Source: Megaustenia siamemsis (taxonomy: Eukaryota; Mollusca; Gastropoda; Stylommatophora; Ariophantidae). Taken from it: a DNA stretch of 64,000 bases. Shown here piece by piece: positions 29,290 to 38,204 of the stretch (position 1 is its first letter; each line of letters begins with the position of its first letter). A program made the position numbers and the translations under genes. The notes under the pieces were generated by a model, which had not been told where the DNA came from, did not search any database, and worked only from the letters and a program-made list of their open reading frames with translations. The DNA lies in assembly GCA_032433765.1 (NCBI GenBank), contig JAVIAB010000102.1:8305021-8369020 (forward strand), in the 5' to 3' direction.

Positions 29290-29907
29290 CTACTTTGGCA
29301 CGTAGACGATTTGTCTCTCCCCCGGAAATATTTTTGTTCTCAACCTAAGATTATCAGGTGTATCCTGACGAAGATCGACCAGCAAATAACCGTGAGGAGT
29401 CGCTGTCGCGTCCTTAAAACTATCTTGGAGGTACCCCACCTGACCTGGGTACATTTGTTTAGCCAGATTGATAATTTGACTCCCGTCTCTCGGGTTCTTG
29501 AAAAGGACTAAATAGTGCGTATTGAGACTTATGGTTCGATGTTCTTTATTTTTTCCGAATAGATTTTGAACAATGTACATCACACTAATATCTCTGTGAT
29601 GACTACCTTTGGTGAATAATTTTGTTACCCGCTCGTCCGTCTCAGACATCAAGTCATCGATGACGATCAGTCTTCTCTTCTTACCACCTTCCAATTTATC
29701 GACGTCTGGTAGACCCTCGATAAATCTCACTGACCCCATAGTCTCGTATATCGGCTGCCATTCCCCATAACACCATATAACTTCCTCCGGTACGGGGACA
29801 GCTAGCTCGTGAAGGTTCTGTATAAACTTTTGCACAAATACCGTTTTCCCACACCCGGTAGGACCGGCTATCAGAGCTGTGAAGGGATGATTCCATCGGG
29901 GATCCAT
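29290..29907 (-). CDS. DNA-packaging ATPase (FtsK/HerA-A32 type)
   Basis: 205 residues from the ATG at 29907 (an upstream GTG extends the frame by two codons). It starts close to the Walker A motif GPTGCGKT (residues 15-22), as is usual for Polinton ATPases, and has Walker B RRLIVIDDLM with Asp84-Asp85, followed by TDERVTKLFTKGSHHRDISV, a sensor-like YIVQNLFGKNKEHRTISLNT and FKNPRDGSQI. These are features of the genome-packaging ATPases of Polintons, adintoviruses and large DNA viruses, which pump DNA into the shell. No break seen. It is the first gene of the minus-strand block; the 400 bp upstream must hold the promoter for the block. Confidence 0.92.
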   Translation of the reverse strand: MDPRWNHPFTALIAGPTGCGKTVFVQKFIQNLHELAVPVPEEVIWCYGEWQPIYETMGSVRFIEGLPDVDKLEGGKKRRLIVIDDLMSETDERVTKLFTKGSHHRDISVMYIVQNLFGKNKEHRTISLNTHYLVLFKNPRDGSQIINLAKQMYPGQVGYLQDSFKDATATPHGYLLVDLRQDTPDNLRLRTKIFPGERQIVYVPK

Positions 29908-29913
29908 CCTCAC

Positions 29914-30307
29914 AAGTGCTACTAACTTTAGTGATTACGCCCCCCGACGAAAATAACAACGAGTGATTTTAGGTCAGCGCGCGAGGTTTCCCCCTCTTCA
30001 ACTAACACCTATTTTTAAAATCCACAACCTATATAAACACTATAGGGGGGAGGAGGAGGAGTTTCCTAGTCTCAAGCCGCATTACCTGAGACCGAATTGT
30101 TACACGCATCATATTTCCCCACACATCACCCCCCTATTGGGTCAGTTCCAAAGGTCACTGAACATGTCGCAACACGACTGATTACCACGCCTGATAACGT
30201 ATTGCGTTAGCTGCTATAAATAGACGGTCCTCGACCCGATAAACGGGTATAAAAACCCCCCAGTCGAGCAGTGTACACGCACACACATAACCAACGTCTG
30301 TTGCCGG
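29914..30307. promoter_or_regulatory. Divergent control region between the two gene blocks
   Basis: Separates the minus-strand block from the plus-strand PC4-like gene. It holds TATATAAA at 30030-30037 (readable as TTTATATA on the other strand), TATAAATA at 30215-30222 and TATAAAAA at 30248-30255. A purine-rich GGGGGGAGGAGGAGGAG run at 30045-30061 may be a regulatory tract. Confidence 0.5.
30248..30255 (+). promoter_or_regulatory. TATA box of the PC4-like gene
   Basis: TATAAAAA, with GCAGTG at 30268-30273 as a possible start site and the ATG at 30329. A second TATAAATA lies 33 bases upstream. Confidence 0.55.
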
Positions 30308-30328
30308 GTGGTTTGTTTTTCTTTGAAT

Positions 30329-31039
30329 ATGGAGTCGTGTAGCTTGAATACGCCAATTCCGTTTGATGTCAGTGATCAGCGCATATTTATGTCACGTGGA
30401 AATGAGACTGTAGTTCCATTGTCTAAAGATGGCGTTAAGGCAGTCTCGGTTTGTGTTTTTCGTAACAGACCATTGATAAATATAAGGACATATAGCGGTG
30501 ATAGTTTTTTGAAGTTTCCTACCAGAACTGGGATAACACTATCGAGAGAGGAATTTATCACGTTAGTCGAGATGCGAGAGGAAATTTTAACCGCTTATGC
30601 TAACCTCAACTACACACCGCCTGTTGTTAACCAGATCAGCTACACCCCACCTCTCGTTAACCAGATCAGCTACACGCCACCTCTCGTTAATCAGATCAAC
30701 TACACGCCGCCTGTCGTTAACCACCAAAACTACATACCATCTCTTGTTAACACGAATCTCATCGACTACACGCCCCCCTTTGTTAATCAAGGGAACCTCG
30801 CTCTTATTAATCAGACGACAGATCCGGCACCCAATATGAATGCCGCGGGTGTTTCAGCAGAGTCACCAATTACCTATTCCAGCTTTGATCAAGGTTTTGT
30901 CAAAATGGAGGGCGGTTGTGTTTTGAAGGCTAATGAAACTTCCTATGCACCCGTGTTTGATAGACATTTAACAAACACTACCACCAAAACAGGAGGGAGG
31001 AAACCCAGACGCTTAAAATTATCAACAACCGGGCAGTAA
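30329..31039 (+). CDS. PC4/p15-like ssDNA-binding protein with YTPP repeat tail
   Basis: 236 residues from the first ATG, the only plus-strand gene of the Polinton. Residues about 29-88 resemble the transcriptional coactivator p15 (PC4/SUB1) C-terminal domain: a strand pattern VKAVSVCVFRNRPLINIRTY, then LKFPTRTGITLSREEFITLV and a closing helix. PC4 proteins bind single-stranded and melted DNA and act in transcription and replication. A tail of about six imperfect ten-residue repeats follows (NYTPPVVNQI, SYTPPLVNQI), then an acidic/threonine-rich part and a basic end (TGGRKPRRLKL). It has its own TATA box and poly-A signal, so it is probably expressed separately, perhaps early. The PC4 assignment is by pattern only; the tail function is unknown. 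Confidence 0.68.
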   Translation: MESCSLNTPIPFDVSDQRIFMSRGNETVVPLSKDGVKAVSVCVFRNRPLINIRTYSGDSFLKFPTRTGITLSREEFITLVEMREEILTAYANLNYTPPVVNQISYTPPLVNQISYTPPLVNQINYTPPVVNHQNYIPSLVNTNLIDYTPPFVNQGNLALINQTTDPAPNMNAAGVSAESPITYSSFDQGFVKMEGGCVLKANETSYAPVFDRHLTNTTTKTGGRKPRRLKLSTTGQ

Positions 31040-31072
31040 TATATATATGTGTCGTATATTTGTTGTAATAAT

Positions 31073-31078
31073 AATAAA
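31073..31078 (+). terminator. Poly-A signal of the PC4-like gene
   Basis: AATAAA 34 bases after the TAA stop, followed by a T/GT-rich stretch. Confidence 0.7.
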
Positions 31079-31189
31079 GCTGTGAGAAATATAGAACGAA
31101 TTTTGTTTTGGTTTACCATGAATGTGTGTGAGAGAGAGAGAGAGAGATAGTTGATACTTTGTGTGGCTTGATGATAGAACATTAAGGGA

Positions 31190-32112
31190 TGATGATGAGG
31201 CACAAGATGATGATATGAAGGTTGATGTTGAGGGTGGCACATGATGATAGTGTTGAGGCACATGCTGATGATGATAGGCCATAGGACTATGAGTATATAG
31301 TGCACATGATGATGATGATGATAGTGTTGAGAGAGGCACATGATGATAGTGTTGAGGGTGGCACAAGATGATGATAGGCCATGAAGGGTGATGTTGAGGC
31401 ACATGATGATGATAGGCCATGAAGGGATAGTGTTGAGGCACATGATGATGATTTTTATTTGACTTGAGTTAGCTTGGATATGAAATAGAGAGAAAAAAAA
31501 ATCGCTATATGAGGGTGGCACATGATGATAGTGTTGAGGCACATGCTGATAGTGTTGAGGCACATGATGATGATAGGCCATGAAGGGATAGTGTTGAGGC
31601 ACATGATGATGATTTTTATTTGACTTGAGTTAGCTTGGATATGCAATAGAGAGAAAAAAAATCGCTATATGAGGGTGGCACATGATGATAGTGTTGAGGC
31701 ACATGCTGATAGTGTTGAGGCACATGATGATGATAGGCCATGAAGGGATAGTGTTGAGGCACATGATGATGATTTTTATTTGACTTGAGTTAGCTTGGAT
31801 ATGCAATAGAGAGAAAAAAAATCGCTATATGAGGGTGGCACATGATGATAGTGTTGAGGCACATGATGATGATAGGCCATGAAGGGATAGTGTTGAGGCA
31901 TATGATGATGATTTTTATTTGACTTGAGTTAGCTTGGATATGCAATAGAGAGAAAAAAAAAATCGCTATATGAGGGTGGCACATGATGATAGTGTTGAGG
32001 CACATGCTGATAGTGTTGAGGCACATGATGATGATAGGCCATGAAGGGATAGTGTTGAGGCACATGATGATGATTTTTATTTGACTTGAGTTAGCTTGGA
32101 TATGCAATAGAG
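31190..32112. repeat. Polinton internal array: about 161-bp units with ATGATG-rich subrepeats
   Basis: Five main units (landmark TGACTTGAGTTAGC at 31460, 31621, 31781, 31920 and 32082; one shortened to about 139 bp). Each unit has GAGAGAAAAAAAATCGCTAT followed by TGGCACATGATG, resembling the inner tip of the right TIR. It occupies the space where a polymerase gene would be expected. Confidence 0.9.
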
Positions 32113-32582
32113 AGAAATCGCTATAATCTGGTACATGACGCTAACGATACTAATAATTGCTTGTCAGCATTTTTTACATGTCGCCTCCTGTTGACCCACA
32201 CATGATGATAACCAATAAAGGCACCTTTCCCCACCCGCACGATAGCCGGCAACGACCCGCCATCCGACCCGCGAGATACCGCCATCCCCCTTTTAGAACC
32301 GCTGTCGCCCGACCCCGCTGTCGCCCGACCCCCGCTGTCCTATAGCCGGCGAGCTAGCGACGCACCGATCACCGCCACGCACCAACGCACACCACGACGC
32401 GCCGATCACGCACCAACGCACACCACCGAGATAAGCCGATTACCGATCACGACCACCGAGAAAGTAAGCGGATTATCGGACTTTGGCACGGGTTTGGTTC
32501 GTGCAAAGTCGGTGCCAAATCTATTGTCTTTCGGTGCATGTGCGTGCACTTTTCCCTTGGGTTCACAGCCACCTGCACTACT
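32113..32582 (-). repeat. Polinton right terminal inverted repeat (470 bp)
   Basis: Mirror of the left TIR. It carries an orphan copy of the protease 3' end (no upstream gene) and the same AATAAA. The inner border joins a tandem array whose units resemble the TIR tip. Confidence 0.95.
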
Positions 32583-32588
32583 AATGGG
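32583..32588. repeat. Polinton target-site duplication, right
   Basis: AATGGG, one change from the left copy, followed by GTCTGTATTACGCCCG as expected for SINE-1. Confidence 0.86.
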
Positions 32589-32698
32589 GTCTGTATTACG
32601 CCCGTGCCGCTTTACTTTCCCCGAAAAAATCTGGTACCCATTTAAGGCTGGGTGAATCCGGAAGCCCTCGCTTGGGATCGAACTCTACCCCTTGTCCT
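32583..32698 (-). repeat. SINE-1, right half of the copy split by the Polinton
   Basis: Continues the SINE-1 body in reverse (GTATTACGCCCGTGCCGC to the B-box side) and ends before the A-box, so the SINE was 5'-truncated. Confidence 0.9.
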
Positions 32699-32699
32699 A

Positions 32700-32942
32700 G
32701 GGGGAAAAGAGGCCGATCCAGAGAAACACTCAGAAGAATATTGATCAGAGAGGCATAGGCAGTAGGAATCGACTCCCTCAATGAGATCGAGATGCTTGAA
32801 CAGAACAGAGACAAATGGCGAGATTTGATAAAAGATCTTTGCAAGGATTGAGACTGTTAGAAAGAACATTTCTAAACAGGGAAAGAGTATCTGAGTCTAT
32901 GCCCTATTAACCGGCTACGGTTCGAAAGGTCAATAGATTGAT
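32700..32942 (+). mobile_element. LINE-K 3' fragment
   Basis: One frame reads AVGIDSLNEIEMLEQNRDKW then RDLIKDLCKD, a non-LTR C-terminus, followed by ACCGGCTACGGTTCGAAAGG. A reversed copy lies inside the SINE at 53.9-54.1 kb. Confidence 0.75.
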
Positions 32943-33194
32943 AACTAGTTGGCCGTGTGCCAACTAGTACGGCCAAAATATGCCTTTGGTTTTCCGTGGC
33001 AAAGTGCTTGTGCCGAGGAGTACGGTTCGATCCTGCTTCGGATCATTTATTGCTGTTTGATTCTTGTTTTCTGTGTTGGATTGTTTGTGATTTTTGTCCG
33101 AGTGCTGTAAACATAGGGAAACATTTTTTTTTTTAAATCGGAAAAATTGTATGTTAGAAGCTTTACGTGATTAGTAGACGACACAGATTTCAAC

Positions 33195-33225
33195 GACGTT
33201 TCGGCCCAATAGGCCTTCAGCAGGA
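33195..33225 (-). ncRNA. Hammerhead-like motif, CUGCUGA variant
   Basis: The minus strand reads CCTGCTGA, a GGCC-TATT-GGGCC hairpin, then GAAACGTCGTTG. The core differs from the consensus CUGAUGA by one base, which would be expected to hinder cleavage. Confidence 0.4.
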
Positions 33226-33757
33226 ACAAACAAAGCACACACACACACACTGATATGTAAGTAAAGGAAACTAATCCTACATAGCTAACTAGTAACGAAA
33301 CATCCAAAACAAATAATCGAAATATGTTAAAGAAAATAAAAATGACTTCCCTGTGTCCTGTGTCTCGGACCGTGGTCAGAATGAAAAGGAAATGGTCACA
33401 CGAGTGTGGCTGTAATTATACCCCCCCCCCCCCTCTTTCCTCAGGTCAGGTGAAGGGTTCTAAAAATACACGAATGAAGGGAACGCTGTCTAGGTTACCT
33501 CGACTGCAAAGACACTGATAATGTCTGACAGAATCTAAGGGCCCATAAAAAACATAAAAGCTGTAAAAATACTTCTACCCTGAATTGATTCGCTGATTAT
33601 CGCCTCGGAAGTTTCCCTCTATAACGATATTCATTTATTATTATTTGTCAAACTGATATATTTTTTGGTAGGGGCCAAAGCATAGAAATGTATATAAATG
33701 CGAAGCAGCCGTAAAGCTAATTGTAAGGGGGAATGGTAAAAATATATAATTCGTTCG
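33226..33757. other. Possible interior of a decayed Penelope-like element
   Basis: A (CA)n run at 33236-33250 and a poly-C run at 33421-33432, otherwise no recognisable coding region. Interpretation rests only on the two flanking motifs. Confidence 0.3.
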
Positions 33758-33790
33758 TGCTGAAGGTTTATTGAGCCGAAACGTTGTTCT
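33758..33790 (+). ncRNA. Hammerhead-like motif, CUGCUGA variant
   Basis: GTGCTGAAGG, a loop, GAGCC then GAAACGTTGTTC on the plus strand. Same one-base difference as at 33.2 kb. Together they flank about 550 bp and may be the ends of a decayed Penelope-like element. Confidence 0.4.
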
Positions 33791-33972
33791 AATTTGTTTC
33801 GTCCACTTATTACGTAAAGCATTAAACATACCGTTAGTTCTATTTTTTTTGGTTCTATTTTTTGTTCTATATAAAAAATACATAGAAAAAAACGTTATGT
33901 TTAAATATTTACGTAAGAAGTGGAAGAAGAATCATTCTGGAGAGATTAAAAGAGACCATAGAGAAATATTTG

Positions 33973-34234
33973 GCAGCCGCGATAGCTCAGTGGTTAGTGA
34001 ACTGGACTACAAAGGACAAGAGGTAGGGTTCGATCCCAACCGACGGCTTCCGGTTCACCCAGCCTTAAATGGGTACCGGATTTTTTTCTGGGAAAGTAAA
34101 GCGGCACGGGCGTAATACCGACCACATTACCCCAAAAATCATGTGCCGAAAGTCTGTAAAATTTATGGTCACTAACACCATATTCCCTATACGCCACTTG
34201 TCGTGACGGGGGTACTTTACTTTTTTTACTTTTT
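33973..34234 (+). repeat. SINE-1 insertion in LINE-A (262 bp)
   Basis: Nearly complete SINE-1 with A-box, B-box and a T-rich end, flanked by 15-bp repeats ATAGAGAAATATTTG (33958-33972) and ATGGAGAAACATTTG (34235-34249), two differences. Confidence 0.92.
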
Positions 34235-35203
34235 ATGGAGAAACATTTGAGAGATGAGCAAGCAGGTTTTAGGAAGAACAGATCATGTGCTGATCAAATA
34301 ACTACTCTACGTATAATAGATGAACAAAGTTTAGAACTAAAATCCCCACTTTATATTGGATTCATAGATTACGAAAAGGCATGTGATAGTTTAGACAGAA
34401 GAATGCTTTGGAAGTTGCTGAGTCATTACGGAATCCCCATAAAGTTTATTAACCTGATAAAAACAATGTATGAAGGAACGAAATGTAGTGTGGTGCATGA
34501 AGGACAGCTTACAGAAGCATTTGAAATAAGAACAGGAGTAAGGCAAGGATGCCTCCTGTCTCCATTTCTCTTTCTACTGGCCATAGATTGGATTATGAAA
34601 ATAACTCAAAACAACAGAAATGGGATCCAGTGGTCACTGACCAAACAACTTGATGATTTAGACTTTGCTGATGACATAGCTCTCCTATCACACAGCCATC
34701 AACAGATGCAGGATAAAATGAGTATATTAGATGAGAGATCACAACAGCTAAGACTAAAGATTAATAGAGATAAGACCAATATTATGAGAATTAATGCAGT
34801 TGGCAATAACCATATAAAACTAGGAGAAATACCTCTACTAGACGTACAATCTTATATATATCTGGGCAGTAATATAGATAAAGAGGGAGGAACAGAAAAT
34901 GATACCAAAATAAGGATATCAAAAGCAAGAGGAGCTTTCATTGCACTGGGAAACATATGGAAATCCAAAGAAATTAGGCTAAATACAAAAATACAAATTT
35001 TCAACTCAAATGTTAAGTCGGTCCTATTATATGGCTGTGAAACATGGAGAATGACAAAATTGACAATCACGAAAGTACAGACTTTCATTAATGGATGCTT
35101 GCGCAGAATAAAGGGATGGAAATGGCAGGACAAAGTCACTAACGTGGAATTATGGAAATGTACCGGTCAAATACCAGTGGATAAAGACGATGGCGATGGA
35201 TAG
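34235..35203 (+). pseudogene. LINE-A reverse transcriptase, second copy
   Basis: 322 codons from DEQAGFRKNRSCADQI through FIDYEKACDSLDR, GVRQGCLLSPFLF and FADDIALL to VLLYGCETWRMTKLTITKVQ and GQIPVDKDDGDG. It has lost the endonuclease and first third of the RT. A deletion of about 13 bases after the GQIPVDK codons shifts the frame, so the C-terminal domain is cut. Motif A has Cys where the full-length copy has Phe/Ala neighbours (KACDSL versus KAFDSL). Apart from this it is nearly identical to the 17.9-19.2 kb copy. Confidence 0.9.
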
Positions 35204-35446
35204 GACACACACTACGGAAGCCAACTGAGAGTATTACACAACAGGCCCTTTTTTGGAATCCCCAGGGGAAAAGACAAAGAGGAAGACCAAGGAATTCTTG
35301 GAGAAGACAGATAGAAGCAGAGATGAAGATGATGGGGAAGACATGGAATGATCTTAAAAGAATGGCAAAAAACAGAACGACTTGGAAAGTGTTTGTTGAA
35401 GACCTATGCTCCACAGGGAGCTAAAAGGTAAAAGAAGAAGAAGCTG

Positions 35447-35530
35447 AACTGAGGTCGTCAGAATCCACACAGTGAGGGACAATCTTAGCAGGAGATCTGA
35501 GCACTTATGCACGTGTTCGATGTACAAAGA
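35447..35530 (+). repeat. Rep-F 3' end remnant
   Basis: Degraded match to the Rep-F terminal region (GGAGATCTGAGCACTTATGC then CGTGTTCGATGTAC). It leads straight into the pentanucleotide array. Confidence 0.6.
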
Positions 35531-35531
35531 G

Positions 35532-35868
35532 GACGTTGAGTTGACTAAACTAAACTAAACTAAACTAAACTAAACTAAACTAAACTAAACTAAACTAAAC
35601 TAAACTAAACTAAACTAAACTAAACTAAACTAAACTAAACTAAACTAAACTAGACTAGACTAGACTAGACTAAACTAAACTAAACTAGACTAGACTAGAC
35701 TAACTAAACTAAACTAAACTAAACTAAACTAAACTAAACTAAAATAGACTAGACTAGACTAGACTAGACTAAACTAAACTAGACTAGACTAGACTAGACT
35801 AGACTAGACTAGACTAGACTAGACTAGACTAGACTAGACTAGACTAGACTAAACTAAACTAAACTAAA
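35532..35868. repeat. (CTAAA)n / (CTAGA)n pentanucleotide array
   Basis: About 65 units. A pure CTAAA block of about 110 bp is followed by alternating CTAGA and CTAAA blocks. Not the canonical animal telomere repeat. Confidence 0.97.
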
Positions 35869-36269
35869 CAGCTTTTGTGTTCATTCTGAATCTCATCTGA
35901 CGACGTAACCTGTCAAATTCCAAAACCTAACTGCTATCATAATATAAAACCCCTCACGATAACCCCTCTGAAGCATTTCTTTCAAAATGTCAAAAAATAA
36001 CCCCCCAAAAAAAGGAGCAGAAAACGAAAAACAAAACACTTGAATAAAAAAAAGTTGTGACGATGTTATCAGAACTATAGAAATCACAACGTGATAATCG
36101 CAGTTTGAAGATTATTCACGTCAACAGTTCAGCAAATGGAAACAGCTCGCAGCAACTACCAGATCGGCTTATTACTCCCACAAGATCAACAAAAATCTCA
36201 GACTCCTTCTAGAAAGATTTAAAGTCCCAAAAAGATAACAAAATCGCAGCCTTTGGAAGGTAGATTAGA
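35869..36269. other. Unassigned AT-rich sequence
   Basis: No repeat or gene recognised; the 64-codon minus frame at 35893-36087 looks non-coding. Confidence 0.4.
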
Positions 36270-36620
36270 CGACCTCACAAGATGAACAAAATTCACAGTC
36301 TGTGACAGGCCGATTTGATAACTCCACAAGATGAACACAACTCAAAGTCTGTAACAGGTAAATTTGACAACCTCACAAGATGAATAAAACTCACAGCCTG
36401 TAACAGGTAGATTTGACAACCACACAAGATGAACACAACTCACAGACTGTAACAGGTAGATTTGACAACCACACAAGATGAACACAATTCACAGACTGTA
36501 ACAGGTAGATTTGACAACCACACAAGATGAACACAACTCACAGACTGTAACAGGTAGATTTGACAACCACACAAAATGAACAAAACTCACAGCTTGTAAC
36601 AAGTATATTTGACAACCACA
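36270..36620. repeat. 49-bp minisatellite, about 7 copies
   Basis: The unit contains CACAAGATGAACACAACTCA, CAGACTGTAACAGGTAGATT and TGACAACCA. The leftmost copies are the most diverged. Confidence 0.92.
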
Positions 36621-36854
36621 CGAGAACCCCAGCTTATTGCAGTTATCCGAGATGGTAGACTAGACATCGTATCCCACAACCCAAGATTGCAGGAGTTGGT
36701 GACGTCATAAAGAAACCACGGATTAATTTTTCCCATTTAAACAAAAGAAAATTACCTCCGATTCTTGTGAGCTTTGAACCCCGGTCATTCCTGTCCTGAT
36801 ATTGATGCCCTACCTCCGAACTACACAGTCCACCAAATGTACTTTGAGTATACC

Positions 36855-37125
36855 TTTCCTGTTAAGAGATACAGCGAAGAAGATGGCGCTGGATAGGACA
36901 CACACTGCGGAAGCCAACTGAGAGTATTACACAACGGGCCCTTTTTTTGGAATCCCCAGGGGAAAAGACAAATAGAAAAACCAAGGAATTCTTGGAGAAG
37001 ACAGATAGAAGCAGAGATGAAGATGATGGGGAAGACATGGAATGATCTTAAAAGAATGGCAAGAAACAGAACGACTTGGAAAGTATTTGTTGAAGACCTA
37101 TGCTCCACAGGGAGCTGAAAGATAT
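36855..37125 (+). mobile_element. LINE-A 3' end, third copy
   Basis: From AAGAGATACAGCGAAGAAGA to CTCCACAGGGAGCTGAAAG, followed by a GATATAAGATATAAGATATA tail. Single-copy 38-bp terminus, not expanded. Confidence 0.88.
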
Positions 37126-37139
37126 AAGATATAAGATAT

Positions 37140-37498
37140 AAGAAGACGAAGAATATCTTTCCTGTACAATTCCATCGTTTTAACTGTGATACCATAGAAG
37201 CAGAACTACTAGCTCTTCCATTGCTATCTGAATAACCAGAACAAAAGACACGTACACGACTCCAGTCGTCTTGAAGATGCGATCCTACCGCAAAATGGAA
37301 AAAATATATTTTAATATAAAAAGACATGGCCGGGTACCGCAAATACACCTTGCTCGTTCAGTGGATGGATCTGTCTGTCTATCCAAGATTGGCAAATTCA
37401 GCCACGAGAGAAAATGTTCAGTAAAGTAGCCCAGTATGAGACACTAATGTTTTACCAAACTACTGACTTATCATTAACCGTCTGTCAAGACGCCAAAA

Positions 37499-37499
<1 letters not shown>
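37140..37499. other. Unassigned sequence
   Basis: No repeat or gene recognised between the LINE-A tail and the (TA)n run. Confidence 0.4.
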
Positions 37500-37502
<3 letters not shown>

Positions 37503-37530
<28 letters not shown>

Positions 37531-37532
37531 GT
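37503..37532. repeat. (TA)n microsatellite
   Basis: Short TA run followed by a poly-A at 37546-37560 that is the T-rich SINE end read in reverse. Confidence 0.95.
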
Positions 37533-37545
37533 AATATATATATGT

Positions 37546-37812
37546 AAAAAAAAAAAAAAAGTAAAGTACCCCCCGTCACGCCAAGTGGCGTATAGGGAAA
37601 TATGGTGTTAGTGACCCTATATTTTACAGACCTTCAGCACATGATTTTTGGGGTAATGTGGTCAGTATTACGCCCGTGCTGCTTTACTTTCCCAGAAAAA
37701 AATCCGGTACCCATTTAAGGCTGGGTGAACCCGGAAGCCGTCGGTTGGGATCGAACCCTACCCCTTGTCCGTGGTAGTCCAGTTCACTAACCACTGAGCT
37801 ATCGCGGCTCCC
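37546..37812 (-). repeat. SINE-1, complete copy
   Basis: Reverse orientation, from the T-rich 3' end to the GGGAGCCGCGATAGCTCAG tRNA-like head at 37794-37812. TA repeats on both sides suggest insertion into a (TA)n target. Confidence 0.94.
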
Positions 37813-37814
37813 TA

Positions 37815-37829
37815 ATATATATATGTATA

Positions 37830-37906
<77 letters not shown>
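37815..37906. repeat. (TA)n microsatellite
   Basis: About 90 bp of TA with a few TATG variants near the left end. Confidence 0.98.
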
Positions 37907-37912
<6 letters not shown>

Positions 37913-37956
37913 CGGTATTGTTAAAGTTTAGCGTAACAAGTGAACAACAAAAACTA

Positions 37957-37990
37957 GATCGACGTTTCAGCTCAATAGGCCTTCAGCAGG
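37957..37990 (-). ncRNA. Hammerhead-like motif, CUGCUGA variant
   Basis: The minus strand reads CCTGCTGAAGG, CCTATTGAGC, TGAAACGTCGATC. Same core substitution as the two copies at 33.2 and 33.8 kb. Confidence 0.4.
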
Positions 37991-38204
37991 AACAAACAAA
38001 CAGCAAGCATAGGGGCCTACAAATATGTATTAATAAATAGATCACAATGGCTGATTGTATTCACTAAAACGTCCGTACGCTAATAGTGAAAGCCGGAATG
38101 GAGTTTCGTTTGACTTTGCAGCACTCGGGTCACTCCCGGAGGTCCATGTTAGTCAGGAGGGATTCATAATTTCACAAATTCACATTGCAGGGAGATCTCA
38201 CAGT

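Larger units (their letters stand above)
23826..32582. mobile_element. Polinton/Maverick (adintovirus-like) element without polymerase
   Basis: An 8757-bp element bounded by 470-bp inverted repeats whose outer tips read AGTAGTGCAGG, as usual for Polintons, and by a 6-bp target duplication (23820-23825 AATGTG; 32583-32588 AATGGG). It is visibly more GC-rich than its surroundings. It encodes integrase, packaging ATPase, adenain-type protease, capsid proteins and accessory genes in one minus-strand block, plus one divergent plus-strand gene. No ORF long enough for the usual PolB of over 1000 residues exists. It is either a deletion derivative that needs a helper or a lineage that replicates without its own PolB. 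Confidence 0.95.
33920..35445 (+). mobile_element. LINE-A second copy, 5'-truncated, split by SINE-1
   Basis: Starts inside the RT (GRIILERLKETIEKYL-like), is interrupted by a SINE at 33973-34234 and runs to the 3' tail GGTAAAAGAAGAAGAAG at 35428-35445. It is very close in sequence to the full-length copy at 17.5-20.6 kb. Confidence 0.92.

Noticed and set aside
33973..34070. tRNA gene (A-box, B-box present)
   Set aside because: It is the head of SINE-1, with a SINE body, a T-rich end and target duplication; the same sequence recurs many times.
35532..35868. Interstitial telomere repeat
   Set aside because: CTAAA/CTAGA units do not match TTAGGG- or TTAGG-type telomere repeats.
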